From assembly GCF_042646165.1 (NCBI RefSeq), contig NZ_JBHRTC010000011.1: DNA of 64,000 bases. One strand, 5' to 3'. Shown here in pieces: positions 52,385 to 60,342 of this stretch (positions within the stretch are counted from its first letter, which is position 1; each line of letters begins with the position of its first letter). The notes beneath the pieces are model-generated. The model did not search any database and was not told the DNA's origin. It worked only from the letters and a program-made list of their open reading frames with translations. The translations under genes were made by a program, and so were the position numbers. This DNA comes from Microbaculum marinum. GTDB lineage: Bacteria; Pseudomonadota; Alphaproteobacteria; Rhizobiales; Tepidamorphaceae.

Positions 52385-53440
52385 ATGAGAAACAGGTCCA
52401 CCAGAAAGCCAGCCGGCGCGATGCACCGGCGCGATGCCTTGAAGCTGATCTCGGCGGCCGGTGTCGCCGGCGCCGCGGGCTCTTTCGGCCTGGCCGCTCC
52501 GGCCATCGGTCAGTCGAGCCGTACGCTGAAGTTCGGTCACATGGTGCCGACGAAGACCGTCTATCACCAGGCGATCCAGATGTTCGGGGACGAGCTGTCC
52601 AAACTGTCCGACGGCAAGCTCAAGCTGCAGATCTTCCCGAGCTCGCAGCTCGGCCCGATCTCGGAGATGCTCCAGTCGGTGCAGGCGGGCGCCCTCGAGT
52701 TCTCGATGGCGGTTCCCGCCTGGTACTCGAACTTCATGAAGCCGATGGACGTCTTCACGCTGCCCTACATCGTCTCGTCGCCCGAGCGACTGAAAGCGGC
52801 GCTCGAGGGCGACATCGGGGCGCATATCGAGGAGATGGGGACCGAGGTCGGGTTCCAGATCATCGGATACTGGCTCCTCGGCCAGCGCAGCATCGTCAAC
52901 CGCCTGCGTCCCGTCGAGACGCCCGCCGACTGCAAGGACCTCAAGCTCCGGGTGATCAACAGCGAGGTCTACATGGCGACCTTCCGCGCGCTCGGAGCAA
53001 ATCCGATCGCGATGGATCCCTCCGAACTCTACCTCGCCCTGCAGCAGGGCATCGTCGACGGGTTCGAGTATCCGCTGCCGGACATCCTCGACCAGAAGCT
53101 CTACGAGGTCGCCGAGTACATCTCGCTCGACGAGCACACCACCGACTTCTTCCTGAACACCACCAGTCCGAAGACCTGGGCAGGGTTCTCCTCCGAAGAG
53201 CAGCAGATGGTCAGCCAGGCGATGAAGACGGCCATGGACTGGCAGTGGGACGCCCAGCCCAAGGACATCGCCCGGGCCCGCGGGGAACTGGAAAAGCTCG
53301 TCAACGTCAATCCGATCACGCCGGACAACAAGAAGCTTTTCCTCGAGGCGACGCAGCCCGTCTACAAGCAGTTCGAGGATTCGATCGGCAAGGAATGGCT
53401 TGAGCAGTGCGTCAAGGCACTGGGCCCGGGCCAGGCCTGA
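52385..53440 (+). CDS. TRAP transporter substrate-binding protein (DctP type)
   Basis: A 351-residue periplasmic binding protein of the DctP family. It has a twin-arginine-like signal ('HRRDALKLISAAGVAGAAG', cleavage near 'PAIGQ'). Mature motifs are 'LKFGHMVPTKTVYHQAI', 'FPSSQLGPISEMLQSVQAG', 'KDLKLRVINSEVYM' (carboxylate-binding arginine), 'QGIVDGFEYP' and 'AEYISLDEHTTDFFL'. Such proteins bind carboxylates such as 2-oxo acids, sugar acids or C4 acids. The ATG at 52385 follows AAGGAGACTAGGG. Confidence 0.93.
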   Translation: MRNRSTRKPAGAMHRRDALKLISAAGVAGAAGSFGLAAPAIGQSSRTLKFGHMVPTKTVYHQAIQMFGDELSKLSDGKLKLQIFPSSQLGPISEMLQSVQAGALEFSMAVPAWYSNFMKPMDVFTLPYIVSSPERLKAALEGDIGAHIEEMGTEVGFQIIGYWLLGQRSIVNRLRPVETPADCKDLKLRVINSEVYMATFRALGANPIAMDPSELYLALQQGIVDGFEYPLPDILDQKLYEVAEYISLDEHTTDFFLNTTSPKTWAGFSSEEQQMVSQAMKTAMDWQWDAQPKDIARARGELEKLVNVNPITPDNKKLFLEATQPVYKQFEDSIGKEWLEQCVKALGPGQA

Positions 53441-53516
53441 CACCGCGCAATATCGCCGGCGCCGGATGTCCGGTGCCGGCGCCGCAATCGTTGCGCCAGC
53501 CGCCGGAGAGGCCGAC

Positions 53517-53942
53517 ATGCAGCCCGCTTCCCTTCACGACTGGTTCGAGATCAACGCGCTCTTCATCCGTTACGCCACGACACTCGACCACGGCGACGTG
53601 GAGGGCTGCGTGAGCTGCTTCCGCGACGACGCTTTCATCGAGAGCCCGGTTCTCGGCCGGTTCGAGGGCAGGGAGGGGATCCGCCGGTTCGCCGAACGCA
53701 CCGCGACCGTGCTGCGCGAGCGCCAGGCCCGGTTCCGCCACGTGGTGACCAACCTGACGGCGAGCGTCGACGGCGACCGGGCGCAGGCGACCTGCTACCT
53801 TCTCGATTTCTATACCGAAGCGGGAAAGACGGAGTTGCTGTCGCCGGGCGAATACTTCTGCGATCTCACCCGTCTCGACGGACGCTGGCTGTTCGACAAC
53901 CGCATCGTCGTCATGGACAGGAAGTTCGATCTCGGCATGTAG
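53517..53942 (+). CDS. SnoaL-like/NTF2-fold protein
   Basis: A 141-residue NTF2-like protein ('INALFIRYATTLDHGDVEG', 'FIESPVLGRFEGREGIRRF', 'CYLLDFYTEAG', 'DGRWLFDNRIVVMDRKF'). It belongs to the SnoaL_4 branch, often found with ring-hydroxylating or dehydratase enzymes. The start at 53517 has GGAGAG upstream. It is the last gene of the TRAP operon and likely acts on the imported acid, but its reaction is unknown. A hairpin follows at once. Confidence 0.8.
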   Translation: MQPASLHDWFEINALFIRYATTLDHGDVEGCVSCFRDDAFIESPVLGRFEGREGIRRFAERTATVLRERQARFRHVVTNLTASVDGDRAQATCYLLDFYTEAGKTELLSPGEYFCDLTRLDGRWLFDNRIVVMDRKFDLGM

Positions 53943-53951
53943 CCCGATCCG

Positions 53952-53971
53952 CCCGGGGCCGCTGCCCCGGG
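53952..53971. terminator. hairpin between convergent genes
   Basis: An 8-base-pair perfect stem CCCGGGGC / GCCCCGGG with a 4-base loop fills the 30-base gap between the convergent SnoaL-like and permease genes. It could stop transcription from both sides, though no T-run follows. Confidence 0.55.
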
Positions 53972-53972
53972 G

Positions 53973-54758
53973 CTAGCCGCCCATCATCGACTGCTTCACC
54001 GGGGCCCGGTGCAGGCGCCGGTCGACCCACAGCAGACCGGCGTTCACCACGCCCGCGAACACCGCGATCACCAGCGTGACGGACATGATGATGTCCATGT
54101 TGTGCAGGCCGATGGCGTTCATCAGCATGAAGCCCAGGCCGCGCCGCGAGCCGAACATCTCGCTGAGCAGCGTGCCGATCAGCGTCAGCGAGAAGCCGAC
54201 GCGCAGGCCGGTGAACACCTCCGGCGCCGAGGCCGGCAGCAGCACCGACATCAGCAGCTGGCGCGGCTGCAGCCGCAGCACCCGGGCGGTCTTGAGGTAG
54301 ACCGGCTTGATGTTTCGCACCGCGTTCATCGTGAACAGCGAAATCGGGATGATGCCGTGCAGCGCCCCGAAGGCGACTTCCGCGGCCACGCCGATGCCGA
54401 AGAACAGCAGGATGATCGGATAGAGCGTGACTTTCGGGATCGAGTAGATGCCGACGAGAACCGGCTCGGCGACCTCGCCGGCCAGCCGGTTGTAGCCGAG
54501 GATGGCGCCGATCAGGATGCCGCCGACCGCGGCGATCACCATCGCGATGGCGAAGGCCGACATGGTCGCCTCGGCATTGTCCCAGAACTCGGCGGTGCCC
54601 AGCATCCGCACGGCGAAATCGACCGTGCCCCAGGGCGTCGTCATCGCGACCTCGCCGCCCCACAGGTAGGCGCACTGCCAGACCACCACGATGACGATCA
54701 GCAGTACCGTGACGTCGACGACCCGCTCGCGCAGCGGCACCCTGGCTGTTGCCGTCAT
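53973..54758 (-). CDS. NitT/TauT-type ABC transporter permease
   Basis: A 261-residue permease with six TM segments and the SsuC/TauC-type cytoplasmic loop 'KTARVLRLQPRQLLMSVLLP'. It belongs to the nitrate/taurine/hydroxymethylpyrimidine importer group. The ATG at 54758 overlaps the second permease stop as ATGA. Two different permeases in one operon suggest a heterodimeric pore. Confidence 0.9.
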   Translation of the reverse strand: MTATARVPLRERVVDVTVLLIVIVVVWQCAYLWGGEVAMTTPWGTVDFAVRMLGTAEFWDNAEATMSAFAIAMVIAAVGGILIGAILGYNRLAGEVAEPVLVGIYSIPKVTLYPIILLFFGIGVAAEVAFGALHGIIPISLFTMNAVRNIKPVYLKTARVLRLQPRQLLMSVLLPASAPEVFTGLRVGFSLTLIGTLLSEMFGSRRGLGFMLMNAIGLHNMDIIMSVTLVIAVFAGVVNAGLLWVDRRLHRAPVKQSMMGG

Positions 54759-55507
54759 TTGAAGCCCCTGCGTTGCATCAGCACCTTCTCCCAGGAGTGC
54801 AGCGACATGTTGATGGTCAGCACCACGACCAGCACGAACAGGATCAGCGAGTACATCGTGACGTTGTCGAAGTTGTAGTAGGCGTACGAGATGCTGTGCC
54901 CGATCCCGTCGCTGGACAGGATGAACTCCGACCCGATCACCCCGATGAACGAATAGGCGATCGCCAGCTTCACCCCGGTGAACAGGTAGGGAGCCGCGAA
55001 CGGCAGCACGATGCGCACCGCCGTGCTGGCCGGGCTCATCCCGAAGACCTTGCCCGTCTTGAGCAGCACCGGCGGTATCCGGTCCAGCCCGTTCAGCGTG
55101 TTGATCACCACGGCGGCGACCGCGTAGAGGAAGCCGATCACGATCTTCGGGATGTCGTTCAGCCCGAACAGCACGATGAACATCGGATAGAACACGAAGA
55201 CCGGCACCGAATAGTAGGTGGCCAGGAGCGGGTCGATGGTCCGCCGGACGCGCGGCCAGGCGTGGATCAGCGCGCCCGCGGTGGTGCCGACGACCACCGA
55301 CGCGCACAGCGAGATCGCCACCGACGACAGCGTCGTTACCAGGTCGCTGTTCATCTTGCCCGACGCCAGCAGATGATAGAGGCCGATCGCCATTTCCGAG
55401 GGCGGTATCATCGTGAAGCGCGGAATGATGCCGACGCGGCACAGCAGTTCCACGAACACGACGGCGCCGACGAGGACGACGATCCGGACCTTGGTAGCGC
55501 GCTTCAT
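54755..55507 (-). CDS. NitT/TauT-type ABC transporter permease
   Basis: A 250-residue permease with six TM segments and loop 'KTGKVFGMSPASTAVRIVLP', of the same SsuC/TauC group as its neighbour. It shares the 'PVFVFYPMFIVLFGLNDIPK' core region with the other permease ('KVTLYPIILLFFGIGVAAE'). The start at 55507 is two bases past the ATPase stop region, so the genes are co-translated. Confidence 0.9.
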   Translation of the reverse strand: MKRATKVRIVVLVGAVVFVELLCRVGIIPRFTMIPPSEMAIGLYHLLASGKMNSDLVTTLSSVAISLCASVVVGTTAGALIHAWPRVRRTIDPLLATYYSVPVFVFYPMFIVLFGLNDIPKIVIGFLYAVAAVVINTLNGLDRIPPVLLKTGKVFGMSPASTAVRIVLPFAAPYLFTGVKLAIAYSFIGVIGSEFILSSDGIGHSISYAYYNFDNVTMYSLILFVLVVVLTINMSLHSWEKVLMQRRGFK

Positions 55508-55509
55508 CG

Positions 55510-56313
55510 TCAGCCGGTCCGCTGCTTGATGTCCATCGCCTTGAGCGACTCCTCGCGCAGCAGCGCCCACAGCCTGCTCGTCAGCTCGCCGAATTCCGGT
55601 TTCGAGACGATCCGGCTGTCGCGGTCGCGCGGCCAGCCGGTCTCGACGGTGTCGAGCAGGATGCCGGGCCGCGCCGACATCACGCACACCTTGTCGGACA
55701 GCATCGTCGCCTCGTCCAGGGCGTGGGTGATCAGCAGGACCGTGGCGTTGGTCTCGCGCCACAGGTTGAGGAGCTCGTCGCCCATCAGCAGGCGCGTCTG
55801 CTGGTCGAGCGCGCCGAACGGTTCGTCGAGCAGGATCAGCTGCGGCTCGAGCATCAGCGTCCTGGCGATGCAGACGCGCTGGCGCATGCCGCCGGACAGT
55901 TGCGCGGGATAGGCATTGTCGAAGCCGTTCAGGCCCATCAGCCTGATGGCGTCATCGACCTTGCGGGCGATGGTCGTCTCGTCGACGCCCTGGCGGCGCA
56001 GGCCGAAGGCGATGTTGTCGCGGACCGTCAGCCACGGAAAGCTCGCGTCGTCCTGGAACACCACGCCGACGCCGTCGGCGACCTCGCCGTGGATCGGCCG
56101 GCCGTTGATGATCACCTCGCCGTCGCTCGCCGGCGCCAGGCCGGCGATGACCTCGAGCAACGTCGACTTGCCGCAGCCCGAGGGGCCGACCACCGAGTAG
56201 AATTTCCCGGCCTCGAGTTCGAGATTGATTGGCCCCAGGGCGTGCAATGCGGGTTGCCCCGCATTGCCTGGATAGACCCTGGTGACGTTGCGCAGTTCGC
56301 AATATGCGCTCAT
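55510..56313 (-). CDS. NitT/TauT-type ABC transporter ATP-binding protein
   Basis: A 267-residue ATPase with Walker A GPSGCGKST (43-51), Q loop 'VFQDDASFPW', signature 'LSGGMRQRVCIART', Walker B 'LILLDEPFGALD' and switch 'LLITHALDEA'. This is the SsuB/TauB pattern. It energises the two permeases. It is second in the operon, 83 bases after the binding-protein gene. Confidence 0.93.
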   Translation of the reverse strand: MSAYCELRNVTRVYPGNAGQPALHALGPINLELEAGKFYSVVGPSGCGKSTLLEVIAGLAPASDGEVIINGRPIHGEVADGVGVVFQDDASFPWLTVRDNIAFGLRRQGVDETTIARKVDDAIRLMGLNGFDNAYPAQLSGGMRQRVCIARTLMLEPQLILLDEPFGALDQQTRLLMGDELLNLWRETNATVLLITHALDEATMLSDKVCVMSARPGILLDTVETGWPRDRDSRIVSKPEFGELTSRLWALLREESLKAMDIKQRTG

Positions 56314-56396
56314 CCGCGTATGTCCCCGACAGTTCCTCTGGTCTTTTTATGTCGACGCAACACGCGCGGTGCGGCCGAACCCGGACCTGAAGGCGC

Positions 56397-57404
56397 CTAC
56401 TTGTCGTAGAGGCCCTTCTGGTCCTCCGGCATGAAGGAGTCGTCGACGATCTCGTCCCAGTTGATGTCGCTGTAGTCGACACCGAGCAGGATCTGCGCGT
56501 CGGCCAGGTTCTTCATGCTGGGCAGGTACAGTGCGCCTTCGCCCCAGTAGCGGACGTTGTCGGGTCCGGTCGGACGCTGCAGCTGGCTGATCACCTTCTC
56601 GGCGACTTCCGGGCTCATCTTGTAGGGACCGGCGACGTGCTTTGCCGCTTCCGCGGGGTTTTCGGTCATCAGCTGCACGGCCTTCTGGCGGGCCAGCATC
56701 ATCTTCTTCAGGAAGTCGGGACGCTGCGCGATGGCGCGGTCGGTCGTGATCGCCAGCACGTCGACCAGCGGCGGCAGCGCGTCCGGCGCCCAGGTCAGCA
56801 GCCGATACTTTCCGGGATTGTTGGAAAAGATCGGCTCGACGATCGGCGCCACGTCGAGCTGTCCGTGTTCCAGAGCGGCGAGACCGGGCCCGAACCCGCC
56901 GGTGGAAATGGTCTCCACTTCCTCGGGCGTCAGGCCGGCGGCCTTGATCAGCATCAGCGCGAGAGCCTGGGTCGTGGAATTCGGATTGGTATAGCCGAGC
57001 TTGGCGCCCTTCATGTCCTCGATGGTCTTGATCGGGGAATCGGGCATCACCACCCAGCCGATCTCGGCGACCGTGTTGGCGGTCGTGCCGATGATCTTGA
57101 TGTCTGCGCCGCCGCGGATCGCCGCAAGCGCTGCGGTCAATCCGGCTTCGCCGTACGCCAGGTCCCCGGCGAGCAGGTTGCGGATCGTCGGGGCGCCGCC
57201 GGGCGACGTCCGGATACCGGTGATGTCGAGGCCCACCTCATCGAAGTAGCCGGCGCCGAGCGCCACCGCATACGGCATGCCGTTGGTGCCGACGCCGTAG
57301 TTGGAGATTTCGATCTCTTCCGCCGATGCCGGGCTCGCTGCCGCAAGCCCGATGGCAAGCGCGGCAAGCGCACCGCCGCGAACGATGTTCCTGAACTGCA
57401 TCAT
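56397..57404 (-). CDS. NitT/TauT-type ABC substrate-binding protein
   Basis: A 335-residue periplasmic binding protein with a Sec signal peptide ('ALAALAIGLAAASPASAEE'). Motifs of the NMT1/SsuA-like group are 'AVALGAGYFDEVGLDI', 'LAYGEAGLTAALAAIRGGAD', 'DMKGAKLGYTNPNSTTQALA' and 'PDFLKKMMLARQKAVQ'. The ligand may be a sulfonate, pyrimidine precursor or aromatic acid. I chose the ATG at 57404, preceded by AGGGAGGAC; the next codon is also ATG. First gene of the ABC operon. Confidence 0.9.
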   Translation of the reverse strand: MMQFRNIVRGGALAALAIGLAAASPASAEEIEISNYGVGTNGMPYAVALGAGYFDEVGLDITGIRTSPGGAPTIRNLLAGDLAYGEAGLTAALAAIRGGADIKIIGTTANTVAEIGWVVMPDSPIKTIEDMKGAKLGYTNPNSTTQALALMLIKAAGLTPEEVETISTGGFGPGLAALEHGQLDVAPIVEPIFSNNPGKYRLLTWAPDALPPLVDVLAITTDRAIAQRPDFLKKMMLARQKAVQLMTENPAEAAKHVAGPYKMSPEVAEKVISQLQRPTGPDNVRYWGEGALYLPSMKNLADAQILLGVDYSDINWDEIVDDSFMPEDQKGLYDK

Positions 57405-57478
57405 GATTAAGTCCTCCCTGTTCCGTGAACCTGTTTCGAGCGGCTCACGATTTGGCCGACAGTGTAGCCACATCGCCG

Positions 57479-57496
57479 GATCGCAATTGTACGATC
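57479..57496. promoter_or_regulatory. near-palindrome upstream of NitT-type operon
   Basis: GATCG-CAATTG-TA-CGATC, a near-palindrome, lies 75 bases upstream of the binding-protein start and just after the AraC-type gene. It may be the binding site of that regulator. Confidence 0.3.
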
Positions 57497-57527
57497 TTGC
57501 GCACTCCGCCCGGCAGCGGCTTGGGCT

Positions 57528-57926
57528 TCAGCCGAACTGCCAGTTGGCGCTGGTCCGGTACCGGCTTGGCGTCATGCCGAGCAGTTTCTTGAAGTGCTTC
57601 GTCATGTGGCTCTGGTCGGTGAAGCCGACCTGCGCGGCGACCTCGGCGATCGGCTCCCCGTCGCGCAGCAGCCGCGTCGCCTGCTCCACCCGGTAGCGCA
57701 CGAGATACTGGTGCGGGGTGATGCCGCAGTGGCGCTGGAAGACACGCAGGGTCTGGAACGGACTGAGATCCAGCGCGTCGCTGAGATCGTGCAGGGTGAT
57801 CCGTTCCTCGTAGCGCTGTTCCAGGATCCGGCGCAGCTTCAATACCGTTTCCCGGCCGTCACGTGACCGGGCCGCCGCAGACGCGGCGGGACCACCGGCG
57901 GGTGCACGTTCCATCGTCGCTTCCAT
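57528..57926 (-). CDS. short AraC-type regulator (DNA-binding domain only)
   Basis: A 132-residue protein that is almost only an AraC double HTH: first HTH 'ITLHDLSDALDLSPFQTLRV', second 'PIAEVAAQVGFTDQSHMTKH', ending in 'LGMTPSRYR'. Full-length AraC regulators have about 280 residues with an N-terminal ligand domain; this one has only a short Ala/Arg-rich leader before the HTH. Upstream sequence shows no remnant of a ligand domain in frame, so it looks like a genuine stand-alone protein. It is on the same strand and just upstream of the NitT-type operon. Confidence 0.85.
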   Translation of the reverse strand: MEATMERAPAGGPAASAAARSRDGRETVLKLRRILEQRYEERITLHDLSDALDLSPFQTLRVFQRHCGITPHQYLVRYRVEQATRLLRDGEPIAEVAAQVGFTDQSHMTKHFKKLLGMTPSRYRTSANWQFG

Positions 57927-58381
57927 CCCTTGATCTACCGGCTGTTCTTGTGTGGCTCGGAGTTGCCGGCATTGTCGGGACGAGGCGGCGGTTCATCAAA
58001 GCATATTAATTCCGCCTGGCATTACTTGAGATCATGCGACGCGCGCCGATCCCGATTTTGTCATGCAACGGTCGCCGTGCGCGACAACCAGTACCCAGGT
58101 CCTCCCGTCAACGTTGCGCGACATCGGCGGGATTCGGTGGGAAAATGCAGTGCTGCACTGCAATAATGCCGGCTTCGTGCCGGGCAGATGCGGGTGCGGG
58201 AGGGGTCCGGCTTCGGCGAATTCCCGTCGTGGCGAGGCACGATCGCCGGCGCGCCGTCGGCAACAGGCTCATATGCGGATTTTTCAAGCAAGAGTCTTTC
58301 GGCTACACTCCGGGCAACAGCCGACCAGGTCGCTGTCCCCCCGGCCAGTGGGCGGGGCGCGCCGGGCCCACGGGACGGTCA
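57927..58381. promoter_or_regulatory. AraC/LysR divergent region
   Basis: A 455-base gap between divergent regulator genes. A possible sigma-70 pair TTTTCA (58281) / TACACT (58304) with 17-base spacing lies 73 bases before the LysR start. The operator candidate at 58146-58162 is listed separately. Small open frames here show no family features. Confidence 0.45.
58146..58162. promoter_or_regulatory. perfect interrupted palindrome, candidate LysR operator
   Basis: TGCAGTG-CTG-CACTGCA, 7-base arms around a 3-base centre, lies 220 bases upstream of the LysR start in the divergent region. The size and form fit a LysR-type recognition site, though it is rather far from the gene. Confidence 0.45.
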
Positions 58382-59290
58382 ATGGTACGTCTTCCGCCGC
58401 TCAATTCGCTTCGGGCCTTCGAGGTAGCCGCCCGCCACCTCAGTTTCACGCTGGCCGCCGATGAACTGTGCGTCACCCAGGGCGCCGTCAGTCGCCATAT
58501 CGCCAAGCTCGAGGAGCACGTCGGCACGCCGCTGTTCGTGCGCAAGCACCGGCAGGTCGAGCTGACCAGCGAGGGGGCCGCCTATCTGCGCGAGGTGCAG
58601 GACGCCTTCATCCGGATTTCCTACGCCACGTCGAACCTGACGTCGGCGGTGGACCAGAACACCCTGCGCATCAAGACGCCGCCGAGCAACGCCATCTGGT
58701 GGCTGGTGCCGCGGCTCGGCCGGTTCCATGCGCGGTTTCCGGACATCCAGGTGCAGTTGATGACCTCGCACGTTCCGGTGAATTTCGACGACGAGGATGT
58801 CGACGTCGCCCTGCAGTACGGCGTGCCGAGACATGGCAGGCTGATCGCGGAGCGGCTGTTCAGTGAGGTGATGGTTCCCGTCTGCAGCCCCGCGCTTGTG
58901 CAGCAGGCTGGTCCGTTCACGGGTCCCGCCGACATTGCCCGGCAGGTTCTGCTCCACTCGATCCGGCGGCCGTCCGACTGGCGCCGCTGGCTCGAGGCCG
59001 CCGGCGCCGGCGACCTCGTCGTGGAGAAGGAAATCGTCTTCGAGAACTCGGCGCTCACCTATCAGGGGGCGATAGACGGCGTCGGCGTCGCCCTCGCGCA
59101 GCTTGCCTTCGTCCTGGACGAACTGCCGTCCGACCGGTTGATCACGCCGCTCGATATCCGGCTTCACGGCAAGACCGGGTACTATCTCGTCTTCCCGCCC
59201 CACAAGGAACGCCTGCGCCGCGTCAAGGCATTCCGGGAGTGGGTGATCGACGAGGCCGGCGAGACGCGGAAGGCGGACCCATACCTGTGA
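58382..59290 (+). CDS. LysR family transcriptional regulator (GcvA-like)
   Basis: A 302-residue LysR regulator whose start 'RLPPLNSLRAFEVAARHLSF' and HTH 'TLAADELCVTQGAVSRHIAKLE' are typical of the GcvA group. The effector domain follows ('TPPSNAIWWLVPRLGRF', 'DVDVALQYGVP', 'YQGAIDGVGVALAQLAFV'). The ATG at 58382 begins at the family position. It lies upstream of, and on the same strand as, the lyase/ThDP/dehydrogenase operon, with 182 bases between, and probably activates it. Confidence 0.9.
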   Translation: MVRLPPLNSLRAFEVAARHLSFTLAADELCVTQGAVSRHIAKLEEHVGTPLFVRKHRQVELTSEGAAYLREVQDAFIRISYATSNLTSAVDQNTLRIKTPPSNAIWWLVPRLGRFHARFPDIQVQLMTSHVPVNFDDEDVDVALQYGVPRHGRLIAERLFSEVMVPVCSPALVQQAGPFTGPADIARQVLLHSIRRPSDWRRWLEAAGAGDLVVEKEIVFENSALTYQGAIDGVGVALAQLAFVLDELPSDRLITPLDIRLHGKTGYYLVFPPHKERLRRVKAFREWVIDEAGETRKADPYL

Positions 59291-59472
59291 TGCCGGGGCC
59301 GGCTCGCAATATTCTCCTATAGCGCGGCTCGCGCTGACCTGTACGTCTCCGGAAAAGTCCCGCCACACGGCGACAATCGCCCGGTCCGGTGAAGACCGCG
59401 ACGCGGCGGGGCGTTCTTCTGGGCGGTTCCGGATCTTCGGGAAGCCCGTGGGGGCGAAGCCGGAGGATTCGA

Positions 59473-60342
59473 GTGCCGAGAACCACGATCAGGGCAGCGC
59501 TGGCGCAGGAGCACCCTCTGGTGTGTCCGCTGGCGCACGATGCACTGTCCGCCAGCATGATCGAGAAGGCCGGCTTCAAGGCCTTCGCGATCGGCGGCTC
59601 GGCGATGCTGGCGGCGCGCTACGCGCTGCCCGACATCGGATTGATCGGGCTTTCCGACATGGTTGCGGGCATTCGCGACATCGCCTCGGCCTCGGCGCTG
59701 CCGTTCTTTGCCGACGGGGATGACGGCTACGGCGGCAACCGCAACGTCGCCCGCATGATCGAGGCCTACGAAGCCGCCGGCGTCGGCGCGATCCTGATCG
59801 AGGATCAGAACCGCGACAGCAAGCAGCAGCGCGCCGACAGGGCGAAGCACGTCTGCGACGACGCGGTGATCGAGGGCAAGCTGCGCACCGCGATGGCTGC
59901 CCGCTCCGACAAGGAAACCTTCATCGTCGGGCGTACCGACGCCTACGGCCCGCTCGGCCTCTCGGCGGCGATCAGGCGCGCTGGACGCTATCTGGAGCTT
60001 GGCGTCGACGGCGTCTTCGTCGCCGGCCTGACGGCTGAGTCCGAGTACGAGGAAGTCGGCCGCGCCCTCGACGGGGCCTTCCTCTCCGCCGCCATGTTCG
60101 GCGGCGCCGCGACCCCCTGGCTCACCGTCTCCGAACTCCGGGACATGGGGTACAGCCAGGTGTCCTTTCCCGCCTTCGTGATCTCGCGCGCGGTCGCCGC
60201 CATGCAGGACGGCCTGGTGGCGCTGCGGGCGCACGGGGACGGCACTACGCCGATCGAACGACCTGACTTTGTCGACAGCACCCGGCCGTTTCTGGATGAC
60301 GCGGTCGCCCTTGCGAAATGGAATGCCTACGCCGGCACATGA
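59473..60342 (+). CDS. isocitrate lyase/PEP mutase family lyase
   Basis: A 289-residue TIM-barrel enzyme of the ICL/PEP mutase superfamily. Family features are 'AHDALSASMIEKAGFKAFAIGG', 'LPFFADGDDGYGG' (metal aspartates), 'GAILIEDQNRDSKQQR' and 'FIVGRTDAYGPLG'. The PEP mutase triad form EDK-x(n)-NS and the isocitrate lyase KKCGH loop are absent, so a C-C lyase for a 2-alkylmalate or an oxaloacetate-type decarboxylase is likelier. The start is GTG at 59473 with CGGAGG upstream. The stop overlaps the ThDP enzyme gene. Confidence 0.82.
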   Translation: MPRTTIRAALAQEHPLVCPLAHDALSASMIEKAGFKAFAIGGSAMLAARYALPDIGLIGLSDMVAGIRDIASASALPFFADGDDGYGGNRNVARMIEAYEAAGVGAILIEDQNRDSKQQRADRAKHVCDDAVIEGKLRTAMAARSDKETFIVGRTDAYGPLGLSAAIRRAGRYLELGVDGVFVAGLTAESEYEEVGRALDGAFLSAAMFGGAATPWLTVSELRDMGYSQVSFPAFVISRAVAAMQDGLVALRAHGDGTTPIERPDFVDSTRPFLDDAVALAKWNAYAGT

